DNA of 64,000 nt from Pithys albifrons albifrons (lineage: Eukaryota > Chordata > Aves > Passeriformes > Thamnophilidae): contig NC_092471.1 of the NCBI RefSeq assembly GCF_047495875.1, positions 5,043,001 to 5,107,000 on the forward strand. The letters are read 5' to 3'. The number at the start of each line of letters is the position of its first letter. Position 1 is the stretch's first letter. Below the pieces are notes generated by a model. That model made no database searches. It saw nothing but the letters and a program-made list of their open reading frames with translations, and was not told the DNA's origin. Both the position numbers and the translations under genes were made by a program. Of this stretch, positions 14,219 through 26,640 are shown piece by piece.

Positions 14219-14336
14219 TGGATCCAGCCAGGCTTGTTGAGTGATGATTTGGAGCACACCTTTTCTTTTGAGACATTTTTGGGGACTGGGGAACACTTTT
14301 GCTTTGTGAAAGGATGTGCCACCAAACTTCTTCAAG
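14219..14336 (+). other. Candidate internal exon, 39 codons, family unknown
   Basis: The segment starts after a TCTTCAG acceptor and ends at a strong donor, TTCAAG followed by GTAAGC. It is open in one frame for 39 codons plus one base. The translation (for example WIQPGLLSDDLEHTF, then SFETFLGTGEHF) has a balanced composition rather than the low-complexity look of most frames here. The frame is open beyond both splice sites, from about 14141 to a stop at 14385, roughly 82 codons in all, but without a useful start codon. The LGTG tetrad recalls the glycine loop of protein kinases, but the following valine and lysine spacing does not fit. A pseudo-exon is the main alternative. Confidence 0.22.
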
Positions 14337-14654
14337 GTAAGCTGCAGTTTGCTGCTTTCCTATCTGTGTGTGTTGGTCCTTAGTGATGGACTAGACTACT
14401 GAAAAGTTAACTTTGCTCTCGGTTTGAAATCTCTTATCAGGATTTTGACACTATTTTCTTTCATTTCTATACGAGCAGTGCTTTTTGTTCATATGCCAAG
14501 GGATCTGGAGCTTTCATTTCTCATTTCAAGGTGGTAGGGGATACTGTTACAGATTTTGCTATTTAGCAATGCTGTTTTCTGAACTGCAGTTCAAGTTTTG
14601 GAGAATATTGAATAAAATCATGCAGTAAGTGAATAGGATTAGGGGGTTTTGACA

Positions 14655-14690
14655 GGGAAAACTTTGAAAGAGGGGAAAACTTTGAAAGAG
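14655..14690. repeat. Perfect 18-bp tandem duplication
   Basis: The unit GGGAAAACTTTGAAAGAG is present twice with no mismatch (14655-14672 and 14673-14690), which suggests a recent local duplication. Confidence 0.95.
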
Positions 14691-16506
14691 CTAAAAAAAA
14701 ATCCCAGCTGCAGTGGGAATATAAAAAATGTATGTCCTTTCTCCTATGCATTGAGAATTTAAAGAGAAAGGTCAAGAAGATAGAATAAAGATTTTTGCCA
14801 TTTAACTTTTGTGAAGTTTCATCTCTGTCAACAGGTTGATTTGGCTTTTATGATACAATTATTAGAAGTATGCAATAAGTGCTGCTTTGGTCATTGCTGG
14901 CAATCTTTGCAAGCCCTGCAAGGCTCAGCACTATAAATCTTGCAGTTTGTGTCAAATTCTGCCACGATCACAATGGCTTGAGATTCCGGGGAAAGATGAA
15001 GCCTAACATATGTCTTTGGAATTAGTCTGCTCTCTCTGTCAAGGGACTCAGCCTTGGCAGGAGGATGCTCTGGGACCCATAAATCAGGGAAGGAACCTGT
15101 GTCTCCTGCTTTGCTATGCTGGAATCCAGCTGTCTCTGTGGTAATATGTTCTTTAATGCTTCATTGAACCTGTTCTTAGAGAAATGAAAATGCATGTGTT
15201 TGACACGCTTCTGTAGTTGGCTGGTTGATCAAAATAGATTTTTCTTGGCCTTTTTTTCTCACTCATCTTTTCATGGGCATCGTTATCCATTACTTAAAAT
15301 TATTCTTAGAGCAACGTCTGAAGCTTCTTTTCCAAACTTATTTGAATATGTCTGTATAATCTACACAAAGCAGTGTCCTTTTGGACATGTGATAAAAAAT
15401 TAATAGGGCTTCAAATTTTTTAACAGTTGGCTCCAGCTGCTGGATTTCTTCCTGTATTAAAATCACTTAAAATCTCTTTTCAGTTCAGTTCAGAAAGCAA
15501 ATTATCTATGAAGGGTAGATAAAGCCAAACTGACAGATCAAGTATTTCTGGGTGAGATATATGGGTATTAAAATATGCAGTTCTCCGAGGCAACATATAA
15601 AACATGCATAAGCTATGATAATGAGATTCCATAAAGTACCATTGACAAAGGCTGGGATGTTTGGAAGTGATAGGAAGGAATGTGCAGCTCAGGCCTGGCT
15701 TCAACGCAAACCTGAGTCCTGTCACACTGGGGGGGAGTTCTCTGTGTAGTCCAGGACAAAATGTGCCTGTTACTGCCAACACTGTTTGATTACAGCGGAG
15801 GAAAATGATCCTTTTTTCATTAAAAAGATATAAAGAAGTTGAGCCATGTTTTACTAAACACCATATATTACACTGTAAAATCACTGTAGCAGAGACTGTC
15901 CCTCTTCCTCTGCTTTTCTTTCCAACACAGTGGGAGAGAAGGTGGGAGAGGGAAGGGCAGTTTTATTACCAGCCTTTGGGAGAGGAGAGGAAGGCTGAAA
16001 GATGTTAACAGAATTTGTCTGGCATTAGGCAGATACTCTGGCAGGAAAATGAATCATTTTTAAAATCTCTGCTTTCACAGTATAAGAGCAGTATTGTTCC
16101 ATTCTGCACACTTCAAAATTTTCAGTAAGACAGGTGATGTTATAAGAATAATTATTGAGCTCAGAATGACACTCTCCTTTTTTTAGAAATATTTGAAATT
16201 ATTACATGATGATTTGTTGGTGCCTCATATTTAATAACATGTTGCTGTTAAAACACTTAGACTTGTATAATTTGGAGATTCTGTACAGACACAGCTTATA
16301 AACATCATCTTACAGATGTCATTTCTTAATATTAATAATAAAACTAAAATAAAATTATTATAAGTCTCTCTTCCTTGTCTACAAAATAGTTATGGAAAGC
16401 TGAAAGTTCAGGGTTTGGGAGTGCTGAAAATGCTTTTTGTCATTTCAGAAATTCTTTAGCTTATCTATATGCATGAATTGACTGTTGTAGCAAATATGAC
16501 TTTCAG

Positions 16507-16571
16507 GTGTTTGGGGGTTTTGGGGGGTGGTTGTTTCTTTCTGTTGTTTTGGGGGGAGTTGGGTTGGGAAA
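16507..16571 (+). repeat. G/T-rich low-complexity tract with quadruplex potential
   Basis: Runs of five and six G residues separated by T-rich spacers, then another G6 and two G3 runs, lie within about 65 bp on the plus strand. Four or more G-runs satisfy the usual intramolecular G-quadruplex pattern, although one spacer is long. No gene start is visible beside it. Confidence 0.6.
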
Positions 16572-19500
16572 TTTTTCCAGATTCCATGAAGAAACACGTG
16601 TGAAAACTACAAAGCTTCTACCAATAAAGAGAAAGCACATTGCATTTTGGCCAACCTTCTGCCTGCTCTTAAATACAAATTGGAGTTCCATAAGAAACAA
16701 GACACACAATTTTATTTCCTTTTCTGAATTTCCCTGCCAGGGAAGCAGTGACTGCCATCCCTATAACTGAGTGCTCATTGCACTGCTCAGGTGAAGAGCT
16801 TCTCAGTGGGGACATCAGGACAGGCTCCAAACTTCTCACCTCAATTCTTGTCCCACTTTCAGCACAATGTTACTGGCATTTTCTGTGAATCCTCCTGAAG
16901 TCACCTTGTGATTTGAAATCCTACTTAACTTTTATATGACAGCATGTAATTAATATTAAAACAAAAAATATCTGCTGTCTTTATATTACAGCCATCATAT
17001 CAGCGTTACAACCAGCAGGAAAATCAATGCTTTCAGTGCTTGATCATCGTGGTCTTTTCCCTCTTTTTTTTTTTCTTTCTATTTGCTTTTGAGGTGCTCC
17101 TGTTGCAAAAAATTAGCTCTTATTTATTTGTTATTTTAAAGATAGCTGCAAACTGCAATCACAGAAATAAGAGCAGCAATTACTGTGGAAGCTGCATAAC
17201 AGGCAGCACTTAAAGGAGGAAGAAAAGTAAATATATCAAAACAAAAATACTCTTTTTTTGTTGCATGACCCTCAAGGTGTCTGTGGCCACAATTTGCACA
17301 GACTGAAATGCCCTTCATTGTTTTTATACATATTCCTGCTGTAAGGAATCAATATGTGGGTTGGGGGAAGCTTATCCTATTGGCCAAAACTCTAAGATTG
17401 ATTACCTGCATCAGTGCTATTTTTAGAAATAATTCAACAAGGTTGCACAGACACTTTAATTCCTATAACAACATTAACACAGTTTGAGCCTCCCCTCTTA
17501 TCCCACTCACAGTTCATCTTACTTTGTCCTGTTATAGTTTGGAGATAATGAATATATTGAGGCAAAGGAAGCAAGCACAGGGTGTGTTGGTGTGTTCTCC
17601 AACTCACAAAGGCCATTTTGGCACCTCTCAATGACAAGCAGAAGGTCCCTGTGTGACACAGGGGAGGTTCCTGCAGCCCCAGCTGCACAGAGCTCCAGAG
17701 TTTGCTGGAATCTCATCTCCTTTTGCTGCAAAGCAGAGGCTGCTCCCAGGCAGAAGGGCCAGTCCTCTCATTGCCCACCCCTCCTGTTTCATAGGGTAGA
17801 ACTTGCTCCCACCCTCTTCCTTCCTGCCCATTTGTTCCCAGAAGGCGGGAGGGAGGAGGGCTGGGTGTGTATGAGGTGATGCTGTGGAGAGCAGGGGGCT
17901 GGTTCTTGCTTGATGACAGCAGGGAAGGTTCTTCTCCATCCTAGAAAAGCATGGAGCCAACAATCCTGCCGGGAGAACATGTTGGGAGTGGTCTTGCAAG
18001 GTCCAGGGGGGGAATGGGGGTAGTTTTTTCATTGCATTGAGGGAAGGAGAAAAAAAACAGAGTAATAGGATAGGTTGAGGAAGAGAGAAATATGGTCTAC
18101 TAAAGCCCTCCTAATCTCCTGGAGTTTCTTACATCCCCTTGAGCCTGCCTGACCCTTAGTTAAGCTCATTGAAATTCCTTGTGCTTCAGTGTCCTGTCTT
18201 TCATCCACCGTTACTGCCTGAAACTCCATGACCGCCTAAGATTTCTCACACACGGAATAGCAATTCCCACACTCCCTCCTATACCAACTGTTCATGTTCT
18301 CCAGTTGCCTTTGAGTTTTGCATAATTGCTTAACTTCCCTGAGCCCTTATTACACACCTGATAGCTCTTGTAGTTTGAAGGGAACATTCTGTCATTCATT
18401 TTCAACCTCCACTTCCTCTGGATTCTTGAAGAAATAAATAGAACTTGCTACAATTAAAATGAACCAAATCATGTGGGCTTTTCTGTTTCCATTGAAAGCA
18501 CTTTTTAATAAACTCTTAATGATTCAAGACTCCTAAAATTTGTTGAGAAATAGGAGTGAAAGAATGATATTTCTTCTGAAAACCTCTCTTGTAAAGATGC
18601 GTCTGTTCTTTTCTGGCCATGACAGAGTAATTTTATCTTCCTTTTTATAATTAGAGAGATGGGAAAGTTCACCAAAATATTCACCCCTGTGTGAATCAGT
18701 GCATTAACAATTAACCATTTATACAATGATACTGAGTTTTTGAAATTATGTAACTCTAATTTCAGCTTTATGAAGAGTAAGAAGTTGACACAGGGTTGCA
18801 TTCACCAGATGACCAGTATGATCCTCTTTCTCTCCAGTTCCAGTTGTTTCCTCCCTGCCACAAACACAAGAACAAAACCCACCAAAATTTCAAATGGCAC
18901 AGGCTGTCTTCACTAGACAAATACAGAATTATTTATTTGCTTTTTTCAGATCAAAGGAAATATTTCCATATCAGTTTTACTGGGATGCCAACTCAGAGTT
19001 GAAGTTTTCTGATAACTTTCGTGATATTTGACCAAAAGGATGGAGAAGTGTCTACTATATTTTGGCTTTCAGAATGCACAGCTGAAGTATAAGAGAAGAA
19101 ACAGGTGTACCTTGGCTGAAGATAAAATATTAAATTATAGAAGTGCCTTTCCTTTTCATAGCAGAGAGATTAACACTTCACAATAAGCATAATGAGAGTA
19201 GCATTAATTCCCCTGTGAACAGTCAAAACAGAGATGTCAAGGAGGAAAGCAGATTATCTGCACTCACAGTCCAAGCTCTCTGCTCCACCATAGTGCAGGT
19301 GGCCATTCTGCACCTTTCTCCCAAGAAAAATAACATCCATAGTCATGTTTACCAGATTTCTTTCTGAACGATGGAAATTACTGAAAATGAGTATTAAGAT
19401 GACAACAGAGAAATTGCAAGTGCTCAAATGGAAGTTCAGAGGCAATTTCAGCTACACTTTTAACAAGAAAACGATGTAATATTTCTCACTGTGTGATTAT

Positions 19501-21494
19501 ACAGACATTCTAGGCAATTTTTATTTGTTCTTGTTTTAGAATTGTGTTTCTAAAGTTGATTTATGTCTTAAACTTGTTGATGATTGTTAGGGGGACTAAT
19601 TGCTAAGAATAAGCCGTGGGAAGCTTTGGTGCAGATGTTTTAAGGGTTGATTATTGTGGATTACTAAAGTCCTTTTTGAAATAGTGTTAAACTGGTATAT
19701 GTGGAGGGGGGTATTGTCCTGAATTAATTTAATGTGCATTGGCACCAGATTGGGATGATTTCATTTGATCACTTTTATCTTTCTGTGATACTTTAAACAT
19801 TTTATGTTGAAAAATTGTTCCCAAGCAATTTTTTTGGTACTTTTCTACAGAAAGGAAAAGAATTCAAACTACTCTTTCACCCACAGCAGAGGATTTCTTT
19901 GGTTGTATGGATGTTCTGTATTATTTGTAGTTCTCTCTTGACCTCCCTTTCAACTTCAAAATTTTGGGTTTACTGTGGGAGTTAAAGAGATTATGATTTA
20001 GTTATAAACTGTGAGACAACAGGCATTATTTTCAGAGGAAAATGCCTGACAATTGAGCAGTCATAATTGCATGGTAATTTTTGTTACAAATCTTGTCTTT
20101 CCATATGATGACATATCTTGCCATGTGCATCCTGAGATGATATCAAGGTTGATCAATGTAACCCAGCACAGATGGGTCTGATAGACTGGAAATACATTAT
20201 ATTACATTGGAATCACACAGAGCTGCTCATGGAACAGCCCTTTGGGCTCCCACACAATTCAGGCCTCCAGGCTTTGTAGTTCCATGGATGATTAAATGGT
20301 CAGGGTGAGACACCCTCTAATTTAGTAGGAATTGTGAAGGCAGAGGGTGTCCATTCAGAGGATCAGCTCAGGCAGGCTGCAGACCCAGGGGCTGGGCTGC
20401 TAAGTGGGTTTCTACCAACTGGGACAGATTTTATACTGGGGAAAAGAAGCTGAATTTTGTGTGAATGAGGGAATTAGTGACTGAGAAGAATATTCCTCTA
20501 TATGCTTCAGACAGGACATTTTACTGTTTCTTACACCCTGGTGGCAAAATCTTAAGAGGGCAAACCATTGCAAACTCTGTGTTTTTATTTTTGATTTCTG
20601 CAACCAGCAGCAATGAAAATTCTGATGGCTTAATCAGCCAGTATTATGTAAATGTATGGAAAATTACAGTAGTTGATGCTTGAAGAGGGTTGTCAGCAGT
20701 GAAAGTGTTTATAATGTTTGATAAAGTTATGGCTTTTTTTGCAAACAAGTAAAAATAAAGCATGTATCACCACGATTAGCCATACATTTAAGTTTTGGGT
20801 TCCCAGTGACATTCAAATTCAGCTGCATCAGTTCTGTCTAACCAGTGCAAGTGGCTGACCAGTGTGTTGGTATTGGCAGGAGAGCAGCAGTGTCTTAGGG
20901 GTGCTGTGGGCTCTGAAGTCACACAGAAATGTGGATTTTCACTGATGGGCTGCACTGTCTTGTTCTCCATGTTGATTCACAGCAAGGCTGAGAGGGCAAT
21001 AATTCAAGTTTATGCAGCAGCTTCATCTCAATGAGGGGCTTCATTATGCTGAGACTTGCTCGTACAGGTGTTTGATCTGAAAGAGGCAGAAGCCCAGGAT
21101 AAAGGTGGGGATAATGCCTTAGGAAGTGCATTAGCTTTGGGGGTCAAATTTGTGCTCAAGGACTGCTGCACTCACATGGAAAAATACAGAAAACATGAAT
21201 CTCCTTCTCTGCCTCTAGAGAGGGATGCACAGTTGTGATGACTTCACTGTGTTGTGGTTTAGGTAATTTTTTATACATCTAACAGCTAAATGTCACTGAA
21301 ATACCAGAACAAGTGAGATCTGACTGAGATTTAGAAACAGCCAGTCAAAGCAGCATTGTGGGTTTAAATGTTACAAATGAAATGCATTGGAATAAGTTAT
21401 AGTTACCTAAGGCTTCTAGAATTCAAGGCAAAACCTGGAAATTAAGAAGCAGGGAATGGAAAAAAGCTACAGTATTTCCATCACTGGGTGTTAA

Positions 21495-21715
21495 AGAATC
21501 ATAGAATCACAGAAGCACAGAAGGGATTGAGTTGGAGGGACCGTAAAGATCATCTTCTCCCAACCCCCTGCCATGGGAAAGGTCATTTTCCACCAGCCCA
21601 GTTTGCTCCAAGCCCTGTCCAACCTGGCCTGGGACACTTCCAGGGATGGGGCAGCCACAGCTTCTCTGGGCACCCTGTGCCAGGGCCTCGTCACAAAGAC
21701 AGAACCTCTTTGTGC
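21495..21715 (-). mobile_element. CR1 retrotransposon 3' tail
   Basis: The plus strand begins with AATCATAGAATCACAGAA, the reverse complement of the CR1 terminal octamer repeats, and continues through the complement of the well-known avian CR1 tail (GGAGGGACCGTAAAGATCAT, then TGCCATGGGAAAGGTC, then ACCTGGCCTGGGACACTTCC). The element therefore runs on the minus strand with its 3' end at 21495. It is 5'-truncated, as is usual for CR1, and similarity fades after about 21690. Divergence is moderate. Established knowledge: CR1 does not make target-site duplications, and none is seen. Confidence 0.93.
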
Positions 21716-22918
21716 TGATGAGTATATCAGAATTGCTGCTGATTTCACAGTGAAAAGTAAACTAATATTAAGGTTTTCATACTGAAAGGCATTGCACTGC
21801 CCTTTGGAACATATGCTTGGACACACAGAAATCCCAGTATAACTCTGATCCTGCACTGGGATTCAGAACTGTTGATTTGCATTATTTCAGTAGCTCTCCA
21901 CCCTGTTGATTACACTTCTTTTTTAGCAGCTCTGAAGAAGAATTGCTTTGTGGATTATTTAATTGAATTTCAACCTGGAAGTCTGCATGGTGTAATTCAG
22001 TGAACTTTGATTTTTCATTACTCTGAAATTGGAAGTTGAAAAGTAGTAACATGTATAAGTGCATGTCACAGTGCCTAAAATCTGCCTCAGCACAGGCACA
22101 TTTACTTGATTTTCTCTTTGGTGCTGAAGGGTACCTGCGTTGTTTTGAAATAGAAAAGAATACTTCTATAGTAATGTGAATAAAAGAAAGTATTTCATGT
22201 CCTGTACTGCTCTGGATGGCTTTTTTTTTTGGTACAATGCAATTGCTTTAGCTAATAACAGCTCTGTTAGTTGACATATATCAACAAAAATAGATGCAGA
22301 CAGTCAATTATTTGAATTATGTTCAGAGGTATTCTCATCTCTGCTTTATGAAAGAAGAAACTTTACTGGAGTAGAGTTATTCCTGTGCCAATTCCTGTTA
22401 TGCAGAACTACTGAGAGGAAGCAGAAATGCAAGTCAGAGTTTGGGGATTTGTTTGTTTGTTTAAGGTTTGTTTGGTTTCTTACGTTGCTGTCAAAAATCA
22501 TCCATATTAGAACGTTAAATTACTTTAGGTGCAAAAAGTGCACTCAATTCTGCCTATTCATCTGAACTTCATCCTGCAGAAACCAGTGTGTAAAACATAC
22601 AAAATGGTGATGCTGCTTTTAAGTGAAAGAAGAAAAATTCACTCTCACTCAGAGAGCAGGGATCTTACAGCTTTTTGGTTTGTGTTGTTTTGGTTTGGGT
22701 TTTTGTGGTTTCTATTTCAATTTTCAAATATGCCTTTTAAAATCAGTACATTTTATAGCAAACAGTGCACAGTGAATGGAAGTTTTTGCTTCCTGGAGTA
22801 ACAAATGTGTATTCACTGCCATTGCACGGGTGGGCATGGGCTGCTGTCTCTCCATAAATAGGATTGCTCCAGTCAGGCAGACTGCCTGTCCCTGCCTGGG
22901 AACGAGGGAAAAGTATGT
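21716..22918. other. Non-coding sequence between two CR1 tails
   Basis: No gene recognised. The stretch contains T10 near 22224 and two T/G-rich low-complexity patches built from TTTG and TTTGG words (22449-22480 and 22674-22712). Confidence 0.65.
22449..22712. repeat. Two T/G-rich low-complexity patches
   Basis: Repeated TTTG words at 22449-22480 and TTTTGG words at 22674-22712 are separated by ordinary sequence. They are simple low-complexity DNA. Confidence 0.6.
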
Positions 22919-23270
22919 TATAGAATCAGAGAATCATAGAATCGATTGGGTTGGAAAAGACCTCCAAGATCATCGAGTCCAACCCTTGGTCCAACTCTAG
23001 TCCATTTACCAGATCATGGCACCCAGTGCCACGTCCAATCTGTGTTTAAAAATCTCTAGGGATGGTGAATCCACCCCCTCTCTGGGCAGCCCATTCCAAT
23101 GTCTGATTACTCTCTCTGTAAAGAATTTTTTTCTGATATCCAACTTCAATTTCCCCTGGCAGAGCTTGAGCCCATCGTGCCCCCTTGTCCTATTGCTGAG
23201 TGCCTGGGAGAAGAGACCAACCCCCACCTGGCCAGAACTTCCCTTCAGGCAGTTATAGACAGTGCTGTTC
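22919..23270 (-). mobile_element. CR1 retrotransposon 3' part, better preserved, second tail type
   Basis: The plus strand starts with octamer-type ATAGAATCAGAGAATCATAG repeats, then the complement of the CR1 tail variant GAAAAGACCTCCAAGATCAT, which differs from the GGGACCTTAAAGATC type at 21.5 and 38.9 kb. On the minus strand the end of the reverse-transcriptase frame (ORF2) is still readable: residues KFFTERVIRHWNGLPRE followed by a SPSLEIFKHRLD stretch, the conserved CR1 C-terminus. The frame upstream is open to about 23275, where similarity stops at the 5' truncation point. The low decay suggests a younger insertion than the other copies. Confidence 0.95.
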
Positions 23271-26171
23271 TTCATGGATTTTGCTTTGCCAGACTACTTA
23301 GAGTAATTTGTGATGTGTTTTTTTTGAAAACACTTTCCATTACCCACACTCTTATATAGTTGATAATTTTAATAAACCATAAAACAATTTAGCACTTAAA
23401 AGTTTTCTTCCCTTACAAGATTTTCTTAAGGTAATGGGGCTTCCTCTTCTGCATCACCAGATTGTTTAGGTGTTCATCTTTAAAGGAGCTGGAGTTTTTC
23501 AATCTTTTGTCTGGTGTCTGGAAGTTAACCTGGCTGTGAGTGTTTGAACAAAAGCTTTGAACACACTGATATCAAATGCATGGTCTTAATTTTCACATAT
23601 AAAAACTGAAGGCTGTGCTTTCTGTACTAATGATAAAATACATTCTAAGATTAGTGGGTTTAGAATGTATATTAAATAAAAGGAGTCTAGCACTTAAAGA
23701 CTCCTTTATAATGTCAACTTTTATAATAGCAATCATCTTCATGACTTGAAAGCCCTGATTTTTTTTCATCAGAATGTCCCAGTCTCCTTTCACTTTTTTT
23801 TTCTTGTATATGTGTGAATGCATGTTATGCTTTTGACTTACTGAATAGGAGGAAAAAAAGCTGTTTCTTGGGATGGAAGTGGGAAGACCTGCAATAATAT
23901 TCTAAATAATGGTGTCTCCTTACCTAATTTTTTATTAAAATAAGAAAATAACTGCAATGTAAATAAATCTCTCCTTCTGCTGCACAGCTGTAACTAAAAT
24001 TCAATAGACAAAGATTTTGTCCTGAACTGCACACGCATAAGGAATTTCTGTCAGGGATCAATTAAATCAAAATTGCTGTTAACTTATCTGTACATAGGAA
24101 GGGTCTTTATTTTAAAAGCAACATCAACAAGAAAACAACCAGAAACCAACTAAACCCCCAAATCAATACCAACCAAAACACCCTTTCATTTGCATAAAGA
24201 TGAGTTACAGCAATAATGCATGTTGAAGACAATGATGTGAGGGGAGAAGAATCCTTATATAATCAAGTGTTTATTAACCTTATTCTTGGGCTGAAAAGTA
24301 GGTTTCTCATATGTAGTTTGTGTGATATGAAGTACTATCAATTATTAAAGGTAATTCCTGGCTCCACAGTTACCTATTTCCGCTCAAATTGTCTTGTCAA
24401 ATATTTGACAGATTATTCTCCCTGTTGGGAAGCAACTGCAGAGACTGTTATGGAGAAATCCAAGCATTCAGAAATTCTGAATGCACTGGAATTTCATATT
24501 CACATTTTAATATAGTTTATAGTTTAATATATTGTTAATGTTAGCAAAGCACACAGGAAAGAAAAATGAAATTAAACTGACACAGGTTCTTCTGGTGACC
24601 AATGTACTTGTTTGAAGATGCTGAAATTTGTTTTTCCAGATTATGCCAAGGGACAAAGTTGCAAAGCACCAGGTGTTCTATAGTTTAATGCTAAATAGAG
24701 CTGATTGCTGTTCTGGCTTCTTTCCTGATTTTCATACCTTCATTATGATCATCTAATAAATAGCAAGCTGAGTCAGCATTTTGATTACGGAGATTGTTCT
24801 AATAATAAATTAAAAGCCTTTTTCCTGTTGAGCAAAACAGCAACCAGAGAACTCTTAAAGCTTTTATTTCCATGAGCCTCACCTTTCCCAGACAAACAAT
24901 GGAGCTCCCAGACTGCCTTGGTTTGAGGATCTGCTGTGTCCTACTGTCCTCCAGGACAGAAAGGTCCAGCTGGAAGCCACTGAGAAAACTTCTGCAATGA
25001 GATTAGTGGAGGATTATAAAATGAAAATCATTTCTTTCAACAACACAATCAAAAGCAGTAACGAAATTCCAGCAAAATCTGTGACTGAAATGAGCAGAGG
25101 TGCACACTGGGACACAAAACATTGCACAGGTTACCCCCCTTGGCTATTCTTAGTTGATCACTCTTGGTATGGAAAAATATCTCAGCAGAGATTTTGAAAG
25201 GTTTTAAGAGAATTTTTTGTAACAATATGAAGGATTTGCAGGCGTGGATGATCATCTCCATCCATCCTGTCATTACCAGGAACCTGCTGCTTCCAACTTT
25301 GCCATGTCAGTGTTTTGCAAACAAACACCCCTGAGCTCTGCCAAGGCTGAGCTCAGCACAGGTGACTGGGTATCCATCAGGGAGGCCCCTGCTCATGTCC
25401 TGAAGATGGAATGTCATTCCTGCAAGCTCTAGGCCGAGCAGTTTGGGCTGACTTATGGATGTTTCTCTTTGCCCAGCCCACCAAGGGTTCCTCTCTTACC
25501 TGTTTTTACAGTCCCGTGGGAGAGAGGCTGCTCAGAGGGGCTTTTCTGCCAAACCTCATTGCTTCTTGTTTGGGGTGGGGAGCTGGGACATGGAAAGGTC
25601 ACCCCAGCCTGGCCTGGCTTTCGAATTCCTTTTCCCAGTGAAACAATAAAGGCTATTTTGTTATCCTAACTTAAAAACAATCAATGAAATTAAAATGAAC
25701 TGTCACCTAACAGAAATGCAAATGTAATCTCCTTTGGTCCTTTCCCTGCCCTTGCTCATCAACAGATACCCTTAAAGAGCTCTCTGCATACAAGATTGCC
25801 TTCTATTTATCTCTGTTTATCTCTTTATTTCATCTCCTGGGAGCAGTGATGCCTCTTGATTCTTTACAGACCCTACCAGACTAACTTCAGTAATTTAAGA
25901 TGACGTTCAATGACTTTCACCCCAAAATAATGCATTAAATATTTCTGGCAGTCAGAGCAATGAGATGTTGGGTAAAAACCCCCAACAAACTACTCCTCAG
26001 AAAATTAGATGGAATCTAAAGATGGAAAATAGAGATAATCTTATTTCAGCTTATTAATTATGCCTTGTAAGCAATGAATCAAATCACTTTGCTGTATAAT
26101 ACAATTACTGCTGTAATTTGTAGTCATTACAGTTTGCACTGAGGTATAATTGTATAATTCATTTTCTGCAG
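23271..26171. other. Non-coding unique sequence
   Basis: No gene recognised. There is A/C-rich low complexity at 24118-24180. Segments at about 24690-24880 and 26030-26170 are free of repeats and rich in TAAT and ATTA words, and resemble conserved non-coding DNA; this is an impression only. A GC-richer patch at 25.25-25.64 kb has several short overlapping frames with no recognisable product. Confidence 0.6.
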
Positions 26172-26237
26172 GGTATTGACAGAGAAGGTTTTAACAGCTT
26201 CAGCATGGAGACTTACTTTGGGCTTACTATGGTTTAA
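26172..26237 (+). other. Candidate short terminal exon inside possible conserved non-coding DNA
   Basis: A good acceptor (TTCATTTTCTGCAG) is followed by 21 codons and a TAA stop. The predicted end reads GIDREGFNSFSMETYFGLTM plus one residue, with a DREGF motif reminiscent of an EF-hand loop but too short to assign. The surrounding 300 bp look unusually ordered, with repeated TAATTGTA and ATTACAGTTTGCA-type words. It could be the last exon of a neighbouring transcript, or simply conserved regulatory DNA that happens to be open. Confidence 0.2.
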
Positions 26238-26640
26238 TTTGAGATGATTAGCACAACAGATCTAATAGCTCGTTGTGTCTACCTGTCATGGAGTCATTTA
26301 TGTTTGGATCATGCACAGAGAGAAAGGTGCCTTATAATCCTCAGGTTCTGTTGTCAGTGCATCGTGTTCTGTGTAGATTTAAATCCCTGGTCAGCTGCAA
26401 TTTTTAGCAGGTTGTTTGAAGAAAGGAGGTGGCTTTCCTACCTGCTGTGAATTATTTCAATCAACAATTTAATATTTTGGCACAGTCTTCTGCATCTGAT
26501 TAATGCTCATTAAACCAATTGTGATTTGATAGAAATAGATTTTTAAGTGTCACCTTTCCCATCTAAACTGGAGCACAATAAGTGCTGTTACAGTGAAGGA
26601 GCTGTTGTTGCAAGGAAGGAAGGCACTCACTCTTACCTTG
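26238..26640. other. Non-coding sequence before the solo LTR
   Basis: No gene recognised. The part at 26450-26560 is rich in TTAAT and CATTAAA words and continues the possible conserved non-coding segment. The last five bases (26636-26640, CCTTG) are the left target-site duplication of the LTR that follows. Confidence 0.6.

Larger units (their letters stand above)
14337..21494. other. Non-coding unique sequence
   Basis: No gene recognised. The stretch includes an 18-bp tandem duplication (14655-14690), a G/T-rich patch (16507-16571) and several A/T runs. A repeat-free segment at about 14840-15080 looks like possible conserved non-coding DNA. A 134-codon minus-strand frame at 15480-15884 and several overlapping frames at 17.4-18.0 kb (a GC-richer patch) resemble nothing known. 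Confidence 0.6.

Noticed and set aside
14219..14336. Resemblance of the 14.2-kb candidate exon to a protein-kinase glycine loop (LGTG)
   Set aside because: Only the tetrad matches; the following valine and the catalytic lysine spacing do not fit, and exon borders differ from known kinases.
15480..15884. 134-codon minus-strand frame
   Set aside because: Composition is typical of AT-rich non-coding DNA, with no known motif and no regulatory context.
21252..21310. LTR-like start TGTTGTGGTTTAGG
   Set aside because: No matching TG...CA partner end or target duplication was found nearby.
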